A stretch of DNA of 64,000 nucleotides from Cyrtodaria siliqua. Taxonomy: Eukaryota > Mollusca > Bivalvia > Adapedonta > Hiatellidae. Shown piece by piece: positions 23,442-38,300 of the stretch. The stretch spans positions 1 through 64,000 of the forward strand of contig JAWPHD010010244.1 in the NCBI GenBank assembly GCA_037043455.1. The letters are read 5' to 3'. Under the pieces are notes generated by a model that searched no databases, was not told the origin of the DNA, and saw only the letters and a program-made list of their open reading frames with translations. Both the position numbers and the translations under genes were made by a program. Position 1 is the stretch's first letter, and every line of letters begins with the position of its first letter.

Positions 23442-26400
23442 CACTCTTACCCATATATACAACTCAGAGTCAGCTTTCTGTTCCTGGTACATTTTACCAA
23501 AGCCCATTGAGTCGACTTTGAAACATTGAGACACTTACATCCCCAGATCTGTCAAATTATTTGAGTGCAAGAGGCAATGGGAATCTATATTCTTCTTTTT
23601 GTCAGGGCCGAAAACGAAGACCCCTGTTTTTTTGAAGAGTTTCACGAGTAATCACGACAGTAAGACAAAATTCATATTCTCATCTAAGACCAGTGGAAAA
23701 CAGAGAAATATGCACCAAGCTCCAAGGCCGTGAAATCCACTTTGGACAAATTTCCTCTACTTACCAATGCAGGTGACAAAACTGTCATCGCTAATAAATA
23801 GGAAAATATCTGGCACTGGAATGATGAAAAACTGAGAGTGTGAAAGAAATGTTAGCTGATATTTGCTCTTTACTACCCTCACTACGTATTTGAGTATTTC
23901 ACTCATACCTTTTATTACAAATACTCCTGTTGTTTTTTAAACTGTGAGTATCATTATTCATCAACTTATTACAAATACTCAAAACATTTTTAAAAATCCT
24001 GAGTATTATATGTATTGTCCTGTGGAACAAATTAATCCATATGTACATGGTGTTGTTCTAAGCATGTGTCTAATATTAAGAACATAGGTCATTCAGTGTT
24101 TCGATTTGCTTAAATATCAATATTGTTCAAATTAAGTTGTTACAATCAATGATGTCTGAAGGAATGTCGCAATAAAACCTTACTTTTGCCTTCTCGTTTG
24201 TCTGTTAGCGTGTTTGATTTTGTGTTTTGTGGTTGACTGTCGTCCTTGAATGCTGCTTTCCCTGTCCGATATTTTTATCTTCCTTAACAGTTTATTGGAT
24301 GATTTTTTCTAGTTTCTTGGAACTCGGGAAAAATAGAATTGATTTAAAACAGACACTACGAACATTACATGAGCCAAACATTGTTAACATCAAGGACACG
24401 TATGTTTGTGATATCTATAGGGGTTGGAATAATTTTAGAATGTAACATATTTATTGTTCTTAATTTCTTTAGCAAAGAAAACTCCATTTAAAAGGTAACT
24501 TAAATTACAGTAACGCAGGCTTAATAACGCAGGTATCCAAGGTATAAAATGTAAGTGAAACACGAATATTGAAGAAAATATGAAATACAACCCCTTTCTT
24601 CCATACCGTTTTATTCTTGAAAATGCAGTAATATTTCGTTTGTATAGTTGTTTTCTTCTGTAACACGATAACGCCCACACGCTCAAAAGGCAGACAAGTT
24701 TCAAAATACTACATACATAATGGGCTCAGAAATATAGGGTCAATATTCCTTTGTGGGGAGAGGGTTCACCACATTAGCTTACAGCCCACAATGTTGTATA
24801 ATTTAACGTCAATGAACTCAAGTTACTGCACACTTGTTGACGTTATTTAAAGTTATGTAACGTTATGCGGTATCTCATAATAGAACCCCATCTTCCAATT
24901 CGTGACTAAATTATACTAGTAATTGAATTTATTACATTTATTGAATATATTAAAGTCGTTCTCGTAATAAAAATGAGAACAATGAATAGGACATAAAGAC
25001 TGGTGAAAACAGTGTTGTCGACTTGAAACAGTCAACTTAATAATAGAGGAAGTTGTAATTCGCTAGAGGAAGTGTCTAGCCCAGGAAAATACCGAAGTGA
25101 CCAAGTGACACCAGCAAACAGCTAAACGATTGAGTATGTGCGTTATCTATTAAGAAACACAAAACTACATTATGAGGAAGACTTATGATTAAAAACAAAT
25201 TCGTGTTTTCTTTACAACTTTCACATATGACGAATGAATAACAGTCAATACCTCGGCGTTGGTCAACTTGACCCTATTTGGTCAACATGTGCCCCAACAT
25301 ATAGTCATCTCATCCCCTGTAAAATATATACGATCAGTTCGGGTCCTGTTCAACTCGGCCGCCGCGTATAGTTTTGTATTAGTACACAATATCGAATAAG
25401 TTTTAATAGTGAAATTAATTGTATATTTTCTTATAAACGTTGGAAATCCAGCATATAGTTTAGGCACGATACACATAATGTATTATTTGTCTATTTTCAA
25501 CTAGGCTGTGTTATAGTCATCTCGAGCCATCTGAATGGTTTAAAAAGTAGGGTAAACACAAATGGAAAATTATTGTGTACACACTGCAGAATCAGGACAG
25601 GCGGATTTTAGTTTCTCCATATTTTATTTGGAAGTCATATAAGTTGAACTACTTGTCACGAGCTGGAAATCGATGTGACAAGTGACATCTCGTCAGATCC
25701 AGCTTCGATAGATCCAGTAGAAGATTAAACGTCACTCTTAATTAATTTATTTATTATTAAAACAGGTTAACAGCAAGACAACTTATTGTGACATGTTAGG
25801 GAAAATGAATGCCCTACGCTTGATCCCGGACACTAGCAAAAATGAGCTATACGGTCCTATAGAAACCACAGCGTCCGAACGCAATGGCATCGTAGGTCCG
25901 CACTATACTGCACAAAAGGACTTGATAATACAATGAAAGAGACAAAAAACAACAGAAAGGGTGGGTGTGGTTAAGACAGGGTTACCGACTTGGAACGGTC
26001 TGTAGACAATAAGGCCTACTGGTTAGCTTGAATCGATTTTATATGCGCACAATCCTCGCTATTATACTGTCTTCAGCGCCCAAATAGACAAGACAGTGTA
26101 AACAAAACTACATCCCATCAAAAGGAAAACCTGCCTGTCCGATGTTCTGTGTAAACGTCCACGACGACGATACATTATTACCCTGGTCCTATTATACAAG
26201 GCATTTTGGCCAGCTTTTCCATAGACACATTAAGTCCAGATGATAGCCACTGGTCAACATTTCGTCGATTACAAGAGACAGACAGGTCATGTAGAAGCGA
26301 AAAATTCCATCCTAGATAATTATGTTTCATTTTAATTGATTAGAGTTGTGATTCGAATTGCCTGCAGAATTGTGACAAGGTCAATCCCAGTGCCTTCTCG

Positions 26401-29400
26401 AAATTATTTCAGCCAATCAGGCAATATATGATTAATTGCGCCAAATAGGTCAATCCCATCGATCGTGGACTCTGTGTTAGTAGAATTTCACGTTGTGATG
26501 GCTCTCCGCTATTCACACTGGCCTTAGAAATGGTAGTTACCCGCGCCCACGGCCATTGTACATCTCGGAGGTTTGTTTCAGCGTCGATGGTCTGTCAGTG
26601 ATGGTGCCGTAATCTGTCGCAGGTCCACCCTGTCACACTGGGTACTCGTTGTGACATGATAAAACTTCTAGAAATATATTACCGAACAACTGCCACACTC
26701 GCTCACTCATTGCCGACATTGGCATATCCTGCGAGGCCACATGGTTCCTGACGGTCGCAGGACGCCCTGCCTCTCAGATGATCTGGACTGGAATGGATGT
26801 GTAATCGACCAGTGTGGATGACGCGGGCGCCCATACCAACAGAACAACAGGCCGGATTGACCTACTTTGGAAGATTAGGTCGCTAACTCCTGACTGGCTT
26901 TAACAATGTCGAGCATGAAATCGGATCGACCCTTCTACTGTCATCTGATTGGTCGAAATCTTCTTCATTTAATCTACTTTAAAATAACTAAGAAACTACA
27001 GACTATCAACGCTGAAACTCTTTACGCACCCTTCTGTACTACATCTTGATATATACGAAATTGGATATGGCCAACGACTATCTAGACTCTTTTGCATCAC
27101 CTAATTTTCTTGAAAATGCTCACTAAAATACCTTGTGTCACGGGGGCGGGGTATATAGACTTCATCGTTGTACTTTTAAAAAAAAGAAGGAATAACTGTA
27201 TGATTTAGGATACGAAAATACAACAAAAATGTTCTAAATTTGGCAAAATTGATGGTTTTAGATAACACATGAACTATACACAAAAACGGGGGCCGAGTTA
27301 AGGTGTCAACATTCACGAATTTGCCAAATGGAAGATGAGTTGATAAAATCGGGACCGATGTTGACTAAAGGATGTGTTAACCAGGAGCTTAGTTGCACAT
27401 CATCGAAAAGTCATGTTATTTATCCAATAGATAGTAAGAGTAGGGTGGGGTCCCCTAATTCCTATATATCCTTCCTCTTTCTCTGCGACGACTCAAAATA
27501 ATTTAAACAATGTGATGAAGAGTAGTGAAACAATAATTGAAGTAAATTGTGTCCTTGTTGATTGTATTGATGACTTGAATTAATGTACATATAACACTTC
27601 TAAATAGTGTTTACTTTATAACTAATCATTTTATGTTTTATTATATATATTTATGGTTTCCATAATGTGTCATCCTATTTTCTTCATTAGTTAACAACGA
27701 CGCAGTTTACAAACAAATGCAGATAAATCGTCGCTTAGTTAAAAACCTTTTTTTTATACGTTATGCTAGTTGTACAAAATCATTGCGTCCCAAATTGTGA
27801 TTTCTTTCCTTGAATTACTCGCAAAACAGACCACCCACGTCATAACAGTTCACGAATGCTTTCAAAAGGTGTACGCTTCTGTGCTGAACGCATATACAAT
27901 TGTAAGCAATGGAAAAGCACATCATATGTGAGTTCCGTCATTTTATATCAAACTAATAAAAACGAAAAAAAAAGGATAGACATTGAAACAAGTTACCCGT
28001 TTCTGGAAAACAACCCTACACATTGACCAGTTTATACCAGCGAGTTACGTATAATTACACCAGTGTAGCGATGGAAGAACTAGCATATCCGCTAAAGCTG
28101 TGGCCAGAGTGTTATTGTTATAACCCAACGTCAGTGAAGTGACGCTATGTGACGATATGAAGTTTAGATAACACGCGCATGTTGTTTCAAATCTTCAGTT
28201 CGCCACGGATAGTTACGAAGTGCATAAAATCACTTTAATGCTAGCTGGTTCAAGTGACTTTCTTTTCAGCAATCCGGATGCCGGAATCAATAACTAGGTT
28301 TTGCGTGTAAACTCTTTATTATTCTACAGTGTGTAAAAACGGATTTTAAAATAATATTTCAGCATGATTGTGCCTTTTCCCCCTAAAAACTTGGAATCGT
28401 AAAATAGCTGCCGAGAAAGAATATCATGTTATGTAGGAAGAATGAGAATAAAAATAAAATATATAAATGTCCCTATTATTGGAAAACTTACTTCCATATT
28501 TCAAACTAGTTCAGAACAGATACTGACGCTCTACTGAACATACTACTGATATGATGATTTAGGTAAATAATTTAATTATAACGAAAATGTCAACATAACG
28601 CACAATTTAGTAGTCTGTACCCATTTGGGAACCAACTGTTATTTCTCGCACTAAGTCATTTTGTTTTGCGTCATATACGTCTTTGTTAAATTTGTTAAAA
28701 TATAAAAGTTCATTAAAACACTATTTGTTGTATATGATGCAATAAACAAATACAAAGTTACTGAATCTACTTAAAAAAAGCATGGCTTATTTCGATTACA
28801 TACTTCCTTTCATGCCTTCCTTACCAAACACAGTCACAAAAAACTTCGCCAATGTTATAAAACGTCGACAAGTCGTTGCATGATATCATATTTGCCAAAT
28901 ACATAAATAAAAACAATTATAAACATGATAAACGAACGCTTTTGTAAAATATATTGCATTTAAAACTTACCGTGTTCTGTGTAAGCTGCATTTCCTGTTC
29001 GACTTTTATACTTATATTTTTATTTACATAATTATTTTGAATAGGCTCTAATTGTGTAAATGTCTATAACGGTCACGATCTGCCACTATATATACTTAGA
29101 ATAGTAGTAGTATATCTTTATGTGCAACATATATAGTTAACACCGGCATAAACACTTGAATCTTAAATACAGGTTAAATTTTAGTCAAAAGTCTTCTTCT
29201 GAATATAGATGTTTAGTTTCCTAATAGATGCACAGAAACATGCTTACATATATGTATGTTCGTGCCCGGAATTACCAACCATTCTTCAAACTATTGAAAC
29301 TATTCTTAGACTTGAGCTCAAGTACTCAAATTAAGTGTATACATATTCCCATGACCTTCAAAGATAAACACTAGTTTGAGGTTGCTATTTATTAGTATAT

Positions 29401-29759
29401 ATTATATGCATGAATAAACGTTTTATACAAAGACTTATAGACACATTTGTGATTGAAATTTGCCTACTTGATCTTAAGTCTAAGAACATTCTGATGCTAA
29501 TGGTTGAATTCAAGGCCTGTTGGATAGTACAGATGAATGAAAGGAGGTTAGAGGTGTATGATATGGAGCATAGGCCATACATATATATAAAGTGATTTTG
29601 TTTTACTGAGACTAATACATGCAAACGATTATATTTAAATAGTATATTCTGTACTTACCTATCGATGTAGTGGATAGCGAATAAATGCACTATATGATTT
29701 AAGTAGTACCAAATTATCATGAATTCTAAAAGCAAGTTCATAACTTTAACTGCACTTAC

Positions 29760-30116
29760 CTATACCATGTATACACTTGTATACAACCTTCATATTCCAT
29801 TGGTTTCCTTGCAAATGCTCCATAACTGAGCAACTCATTTTGTTATTGCAGGAATCCTTTACTCGCTTTTCAAGCAATTCGGATGTGCTATTAACATTTA
29901 TGCAGCAATCTGTCTTACAACTACTATTTCCATCACAAATATCGGTAGGTCGTGTGAAAACTTTGTAAAATACCTGCGTAATGTTTATATTCTGTGTTTC
30001 ACAGTTTATATATACATTACAATGGACTAAGTTGCCATGATCGTGTTTAGGCACATACATGCACTTTGACATTTCTCCAGTTGCCGCGTTTTCGACTTGA
30101 ATAGGCAAAGACAGAC
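29760..30116 (-). CDS. Host gene 2 (probable), SUEL/rhamnose-lectin-like extracellular exon
   Basis: A 357-bp exon between TTTTGTTGCAG|GTCTG and GGTATAG|GTAAGT, phase 1 at both ends. It encodes 119 residues with about ten cysteines. The second half (KDSCNNKMSCSVMEHLQ, then MKVVYKCI) has the CNGKxxC...VxYxC layout of the D-galactoside/L-rhamnose-binding SUEL domain. The phase symmetry is typical of extracellular modules and fits the stalk exon at 19422, so I assign it to the same receptor; the 10-kb distance leaves room for doubt. No signal-peptide exon was found upstream. Confidence 0.6.
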
Positions 30117-32248
30117 CTGCAACAAAAGTAATATGAGTTATCATCAGGGGTATCAATTTATTAATTAGTGCGGGTGAAACTTTAACTAGTACTAGTATAG
30201 GTATTTTTCAGCCAACATCGAAAATGCATTGTACAGCTTATTGCTTAATGCAACATCATCGAAATGTTCCACAGACATGTACCACTACAAACAAGAATAA
30301 ACTGATTGCTGTTTGTGTATTTTAGTCTGCAAGAAACACTTAGAAGAAAAGTTTTTAAGTAGCTAACTATATACTTAAGAATGTTGGTGAAACCGGCGCC
30401 AACAGGTGAAAACGAGAACATTATACACGACATATAAAAGTCATGCACAGTTCAATAACATTGCAGCATGCTATATGAAACACATTGTTATGCTCTGTTA
30501 GATAGTTGACAAGTGAACAATGAGAAACATGTAATAACATTATTTTCTTTGTGGTATTAACTTGAATAATATTGATTTAAACAACGTGTCTTTAGTTTTA
30601 GACTGTTATGTGATCACTATTCTCAAATCACTTTCTAGAAAAGCAACACTCTTCCTGTCGACCTATGCTATAGTGTACCCTTGTGATATTCTGACAAGCG
30701 AGAATGTGTGATCACCAATTGATTCATTGATATGCATATGCAACTTGAAATTAAAATGTCAGTCTTAACAATACTAGTATAGCTAGTGTTTTTTAATGTA
30801 TACGTGTTGGCTTTGGTAACAATGAAGCGCAACGTCGAAAGATGAATTTGAAGGATTTTTGCATATTTGAAACTTGAAACCGGCGATACAGTTCTGATTA
30901 TAACTATAGCGGAGAAATTTGATTTTGGTAAGTCGATAAATTGTTTTTTTCTGTTAATACGGTTAATTGGTATTGATGTAGAGTTTGAGAAAAATAGTAT
31001 AATACCGTATTCGCCTCATTTATACAATAATATTGAATTCTACGTCGCTAATATACTTTAAAGGTATATGTTGTTGTATGTAATATGGACGGCAATAATG
31101 CAAAACGGAAATGCATGGACGTTTAGGACTCACAACACTATTATCTCCCTTGAATACTCCTGCCCTACAGATGAAGGAGATAGATAAAACAAAACAAGTT
31201 CGCTTTTCTACATTTTACAGGATACATTGATTTATCTTTACCAGGTTCTAAATCTACAGCATTTTAGGAAGAGATCACAGAAAAATGCATGTTGATATAA
31301 GATTTCTAGCTAATTCTGCCTCATTTTACACATCATGGGTCTAATCTCCACGGGGTTGTATTTTTGTCTAATATTGATAGGTGTCACGCAAACATGAAAT
31401 TAAAAAAAGTTCAATCTGGTAAATATTTGTTAAAAGTTAATAACATGCAGATATTGGATCAATGAAGAATTTAAGCATAACTACATGTTGCAAAATCTTT
31501 TTTTATCTCTATGCCACGAACAAAAACATTACAATGGGACCCTATGGAAAATTAATTGTCGTGTGAGACGTTTAGGATGAAGAAACGGGTGTTTTTTTGA
31601 AGAAAACAGAATTTGAATGCCAAACGAAATCGTACAATGACGTCAACTGTATCATACATTTTCCGACAAAAGGAGTCAAGCTCAGGGATTTGCAAGATCT
31701 AAACATTATGTTGGCACTATATTCGACGAGGCTTGAATACGTTTCCGTGGTATCATGCAAGCTAATATTCCGATATGCTGAAGCTGAACTGCTCTAAGCA
31801 TTCATGTAAATGAAGAGACTGTGGAGGCCCAGTGGATTCAGAGATCACGGGTTTGAGTCTATCGCCCGAGAACGTTAAAGACATATCGAGTCATAGGAAT
31901 ATATTTGAGGGTTCCTATATTTTGTTAGATGGACTGTCGTCCTTGAATGCTGCTTTTCCTGTTCGATTGTTATATCTATAATTAGATAATGTGTTAATCA
32001 GCTGTTATACATATCAATTCAATTCACACTTCTATACTGAATAAATAAAGACTTAAGGGCTATTGGTCGGCCACCTTTAAACAAAATAAAAAATGGATGG
32101 GCTATTGTCATGTTAAATTTTCAACCAAATGCATATGTCAGCCATATAGCACTTGACAGTAATGCAAAGCTATTGATTTGACCATAATATCAGACAGAAT
32201 ACTTATTTGGCAACAAGTGTGCCCTTTGTATCCGAAATGTCACTATAG

Positions 32249-32376
32249 GTTATTGAATTTGTATGGCTAAATATTACTTGGAACGAGTTGTTTTGGCAAA
32301 AGACGACGACCTTGCGAGTCGTCTTGCGCCAAAACAACGAGTTCCAAGTAATATTTAGCCATACAAATTCAATTAC
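32249..32376. repeat. 59-bp-arm hairpin
   Basis: The left arm GTTATTGAATTTGTATGGCT through GACGAC at 32307 pairs with 32318-32376 with about four mismatches and a 10-base loop. Such a perfect foldback could be a tiny MITE or give a hairpin RNA. Confidence 0.85.
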
Positions 32377-32380
32377 CTTT

Positions 32381-32860
32381 TTATTGTATACTTTCATATT
32401 GTTTTCTATCAATGTTAATTGTATGACTATTACTTTTCATTGTATTTGTGTTATTTTTATAGCTTTTGATTGAATTCCTATCTTGTCATTCAGTTTCAAT
32501 TTGTGTGGATGATTATTTTGCGCGAAAACGATGTCGACATCGGATGACGTCATTAAAAACATCAAGCGATTTTCTCATGTTTGTTTACCATTCGATAACG
32601 TTAAAAACAGTGCGTTAGTGACCATTTCAATTATTTTATCAATTTCTGCCATAATGGGTTGAAAAAAACACGTATATTGTTGTTGACATTATAGGAAGGA
32701 TTCCGTTATTTTATTTGAAAGTAGTTCCTTATTTCTATTTCGCGGCTCTTAGCAAGCACGAGAAAAAGTTCCGGTGCAATATCAATGTGTGCAATATCGT
32801 AGAATATTGCACACTTAGCTTAATGCAAACTAAACGGGACAATATGAAAGTATACAACAA
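32381..32860. mobile_element. 480-bp inverted-repeat element
   Basis: TTATTGTATACTTTCATATT at 32381 is matched in reverse complement at 32839-32860 (21 of 22 positions). It contains a CRE-like GATGACGTCAT. It starts five bases after the neighbouring hairpin. Confidence 0.55.
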
Positions 32861-34401
32861 CATTTTATTCAAAATTGCTTTGTTTTTTTAAACGTGAAAT
32901 AAATTGGTCTATAGACTAGTCAATTTATCCATCTATAAACTATTCCTTCCATTTATACGAGACACCACGTCTAAATAAAATAGCCATGTTATCACATCAT
33001 GCAAAGTTCACCATTGTAAAGATATTATTTCAATGACAGTTTGTTTCAAAATAATCCAAGTATGGTGACATTGACGGACTTTCTATTATATTTGTTGATG
33101 TGTAAAACATTTGTGTGACTATTTGCCAAAGAGACATTGCGAAACAAATCTAAATGCCTATATTCGAATAAAACGATCCAAACCAAATAACAAGATATCA
33201 CTCCAATCAAATGAACTGTTCATCCGAATGTTTCACTATGTAGCATGTTTCAATTATTATTGTTTGATTAGGATTTGAAGACAAGCTTTCGTTTGAAACT
33301 TATATACATTCATCTCTTTATATTATGTTCACACTAATAGTGTTGAATTACTGTCATGTACTATATGGCCGAAATTCCTCATGCCTAAAATATGCCTTTG
33401 GTTGAAAATTACACTTGCCCTTAGCCCCATCACATTTGTTTTAAAGATGGCTCACCAATAGTCCTTACCATTTGGTCACTTTGATATCATGGCCTTATGC
33501 AAATGCCTAGCTATTTATAACTGATACCACGGTTACAAACTATCATATGAATGTTCGTAAGTTAATCATATAGTTAACATCCGATTAACTAGGCGGTGCC
33601 TGTATTCACAAGGCTTCTTAGAACATTTCTGAATTTAAATATACCTTAAATTAGATTATTTACTTAAATATTGACATACGATGCATTTTAATCTTAAACG
33701 TTATTCATGAAACTTTTTGGATCTTATATATTAAAATGTGTAAAGGTTACGAAAATCTTAAGTGCTCCAGCTTTTGAATAATGTATATGCATTATTCATT
33801 ACGCATAAGTAGTACATGTGTGTGGGTTGAAATTAATATATTACGACATTCTAGCCACATGCTTTCATTACGATGGTATAGAGAAATGATAGAAAGAAGA
33901 ATAGATAATGATAACTATACGTGTATTCCGATTGAAAGCAAACCGTCAGAAATACCGCGATGAACGTTGGTTTTGGTGATTTCAGAATCGCTTTTGAAAT
34001 ATATTCAAGAAATCAAATATTTCCAACGGGTTTATCAATATCAAGACTTGATGGACGGGACCCAGGATCGTGTATAACTATGATGGTTCTATATAATGAC
34101 CCTCTCTCCCCTGTTAACACATTGTTTATCCGTCTCTGAAGTTGTAACATCCGATTTACTAGGCATGTAGATATTACCTTCGGAAAATATTTTGCTAATA
34201 CATTTTAGATTGCTCTGACCCGGTTGTAAAGAGTATAACGATCTGGTCAACTGATATCATTCAAAATGATCAAAGAAGCATGGAAATCAATACATGCCTT
34301 TACATATTATAGTTAGCTTGAACTAATTAATTTATTCAATTATATAGAAGATCATGTGGTCTTTATGAGAATATACAGAGTTTCAAAACGTCTACACACG
34401 T

Positions 34402-34680
34402 AGATATAAAAGTCGAACAGGAAATGTAGCATTTGCAGAACACTGTTAATCAAAACACGCATACGGATCAATCAACAATAACAAGGAAAAATAGAAGCAA
34501 AGTTGAAATTATGGCTATCTCCTTGGAACGATCAGTAGCAAAATGCCGCTGGGTGTTTCAACCAAGTTCTATGGTGCACCAAACCTCACCCTTATCATCA
34601 TCCCAATAACCTAATAAAACGAGAGAGTGTAAATAAAGAAATCCCCGCAAGGTATCAACTCAAAATGCCAGATCTATAAT
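34402..34680 (-). mobile_element. Truncated retroelement copy
   Basis: Starts with AGATATAAAAGTCGAACAGG and includes TCCTTGGAACGATCAGTAGC, ATGGTGCACCAAACCTCACC and the GTGTAAATAAAGAAATCCCC block. Confidence 0.7.
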
Positions 34681-35298
34681 TGTCTGGAATTCAAATAAAG
34701 CAGATCAGCGAACACATTGAATATGTCACTTTTAATGCAAGTGCAGTCTGATAAACAAAGCAAGAAACATTGTATGTATTCATTTTAAAGGTCACGTTGC
34801 CTTTTGATCCAAGTTTGTCATATTACCTTTTCGAATGCATGTTATCCTTTTCTTGAATAGGTAATATCACCAAATGGTTTGAAAAAGCAAATGATGTATG
34901 TGTACCGTGGTTACTAAAATGTAATGGGCAAAAAATGAAAATGATTTAGTGTTGAAATACGGTACGCAATGGCAACTGTATAATTTTATATGAAAATACA
35001 TATTAAATAATAGTATATGTTTCTTAAGATAGCATTCTAAACAAACGTCATTATACTACTTCAAATATGATACTATTTATCAATATTATAGATAAATGTC
35101 AATATCAAAATAACTATTTAGTAGCCTAAACATATAATTTGACATATTCAAAAGGTAAGAATATATCACGTGAATATCACTTTGGCATGTTTAATTGGAT
35201 ATTGTCTGCAATGAACCCATAACAATACTATTAGTAGATATAATATAAATTACGAGCGTATCGATGTCAATGTGTACATGTCATCATAACAAATATTC

Positions 35299-35395
35299 CA
35301 ACCCCCCTCTCTCAATCGCTTCCACCCACCACTCTTCCCCCGCCCCCCCATCCCCACTCCCGCCGCCCCCCACCACCCCACCCACCACCCTTAAT
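35299..35395 (-). repeat. C-rich tract, G-quadruplex pattern on the minus strand
   Basis: About 100 bases that are almost pure pyrimidine, with many C runs (CCCCCGCCCCCCCATCCCCA near 35337) in AT-rich surroundings. Confidence 0.7.
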
Positions 35396-38300
35396 GACAG
35401 TAAGGTAACTTTCTGTAACGGTTCGTTTTCAGATATTTAAGATTGGTAATAATCACGTGAATATCGATATATAAGCTTCCGTAATTACCTATTACAATCA
35501 TATATATCACTATATCTCCATATTGCCGATGGTAATCCATTATTTAGCAACACTTTACTAGCACAGCACTTCAGGTACTTTACGATTCGAAATTTAACTG
35601 TTATTTATAAACTATAAACTACAGTTCAAGATATAGAAACAAGGAAGTCCGCATCGTGTAGTTAAATCAAAATTCCCCTGTCGACATCCACTAGTCAATG
35701 TTTGGCTATTTATGATCGTACACAAGGGACATACTTTGTGAAAAATATGTAATTGATCAAAACTGTTTTTAGACGTTTTATTACTAAACACAGTCAAGCA
35801 CTATTATTGGAATGATTGATGATTTTAATTTGTTTAGCTATGCCACATGTACCCCTTTTACTATATCGCGTGAAGACAATCACGTATGTCAACATGATTT
35901 ATAATTTAGCCCCACTTAAAGATAAGCGAAATCGATAGAATGAATCTTTAACAGTTACTGTATAACTTTGACACACAATCAGTTAGATAAAATATATATT
36001 ACACGCCCGGTAAAATTAAAAATTAAAATCATATACGTGATTGAAAAACAAAGTATTTTCCGCAAAAGCTGGTACACGAAAGGAATAAGTTATGTAAATA
36101 TCATCTGTAATATAACGGACAGTTATTTAACGTGTTTAACAAAGAAAAAATTGAAGAAAAAAACAAACATTAACATTTTTTTTCTACATGTTTATGTTAT
36201 CACAATGGCAATTAACCCATTTCAGAAGTCAAAAAAGTTTGAACCTAAGAACAAAAAGGAAATAAACCCATTTATCGCCATTTCTTGATGCAGGATTATC
36301 TGCAAATGACATATTTCTTCAAGTATATAAACAAAGAAATGGGATTCTTTTTATTTCAAAAGTTTTAAATTATCTACACATGCTACGTGGGCGGGGTTAC
36401 TAACATATAGTATTCAGGGAGTTATATCAACCCACAGTTCTTTGATTTATTCTTTATCTACCTTCTTACGTCACTCGGAAACTAATCCCTCGTTATAAAA
36501 AGCGTTTACTTATCCTCGCTGCGTTGCATTAGGTTAAAAGTCCCATCATAAGGACTGGTAAAGTAGGACGTAGTTCGATATTTAACCCAGTTGGGCTGAA
36601 CGCCCGAACTCTGGTTTCTAATGTAGAATTCAAGTTTATGAAAGTTTATTTCTTAAAAGGTCAGATGTTTTCTCTTTTGTTTTGTTCCAGACGACAAGAA
36701 TGAGACATGTTCATACATGTTTGGATATGCCTGAATGGTTTTGAAGCCAGATCTGAGCATCTATTACTGAATAGCGGGACATGTGAAAATGAAAATGAAA
36801 GGGACAAAATTAACACGGTCTCTACAAACTATGGAAATTGGTCAAACATTTGTTTTTTGCTGCATAGTTCGACCAACACACATTAAGTTTCGCAAAGAAA
36901 ACATTTATTAAGAAATTTCAGGAAGTTGTTCAGTGGTCCAGGGAGTTTCTTCTACATAAGCGGTACAGGGCAAAAACAATTGTGTTGTGAGACGTTTAGG
37001 TACATGAGTATACAGTACTACAATGCACATATCATACCAATAGAAGTTATGTTTTGAAATTAACATATGTGTTTCATAATGCAATACTGTATATAACTTC
37101 CTTATAATATATATACAGTTTTATAATTATAGCACATTACAATGTAAACGCCTTGCATAATACAATTACAATACTATTAATAGCTGCACATCTATATATT
37201 TGCTTCGGAATAAATATGCAATTGTTCGTATTTAAAACAATTGAAAATATACGTTGCTAAATTTTGTATTGTGTTTTCGTTCTTTGATGTCATCAATTCT
37301 ATGAATATTGGTATATTAGGTTTGTTTCTATAAACGTCTTTATATATCTAATTCTTAATGTTTTGTATTTAGTACATTTCAAAACTAAATGGAGCTCGTC
37401 TTCAAGTATATTACATACAATACTTACTCTTTTATATATAGGATTAGTCTTAAGTACAATGCCTTTTTACCAGTTTTGGGGAAGGGGCATTTTGGCCTAA
37501 ATTGGGGAAAAAAACATGAATGGGGAACGAAATTTCAAGAGGTAAGTTTAAAAAATGGGGAAAACAGCATGATTTTCAAAGAAATTTAGGTGGGGAAGGG
37601 GCCTTATATAGGCCTCTGCAAAGAAGGGTAAAAAGTCCCTGGAAGTTTATTCCGCGACCTGTCTCTATATGTAATCTATGGGAGGTACCCTTAACCTTGT
37701 TAATACCTTGCTACTTTAATACCCTAGTATGCGGTTTGTTTGAAATATTTCATTTTTTAAACATCGATCACTTGCAGTTTGCCGTTTAATTACCTTTTGT
37801 TGAAAAGTAAAACGTCTTTATTTGGATTAGAGACTATCGAAACACTAACAGTGCCGTGTTTGCATACAAAACTAGGTTCTTTAAATTCAAAAGTTTGAAA
37901 TATTTCTGATCTGAAAAACACACACTCATGCCTACATAAACTATAATCAACAGGACTGCTACCTCTATTCTTGATGCATGTATATTTCCAATATTTTATC
38001 AATCCCTACTGTACCGTTCATAATGTTTGATAATACTGATAAAGGTAATCCTTTGATGGTGATCCTTTTGAAGCAAGTGAACACAACCAAAAGAATACAG
38101 TAGCATACTCGGTTTTATTGAATCTGTTCATGGGAGGTAATGTAGGAAGCAACATCTCTTACCCTCCCTAACACCGGCTTAAGCGGTATTCTACTTCAAA
38201 AACACATATATTTGGCTCGTTGGTCCCAGTAATAATAACACTACTGATTTCAGCCATTTTAATGCAAAGATATATAACAGTAAACCTGCTTCAGATAAGC

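Larger units (their letters stand above)
19423..29759. other. Putative 10-kb intron of host gene 2, rich in repeats
   Basis: Contains the MITE at 19478-19955, a GAA microsatellite, and several copies of the truncated retroelement in both orientations between 22.0 and 23.45 kb, with short 3' fragments at 24228-24290 and 28978-29012. A divergent copy may lie near 25930-26130. A block at 21.2-21.8 kb has a higher GC content and coding-like texture but no intact frame. I see no further exon that fits, although extra lectin exons could be hidden. Confidence 0.5.

Noticed and set aside
31821..31863. tRNA-like A and B boxes
   Set aside because: The boxes are too close together and the stems do not form; too weak to call.
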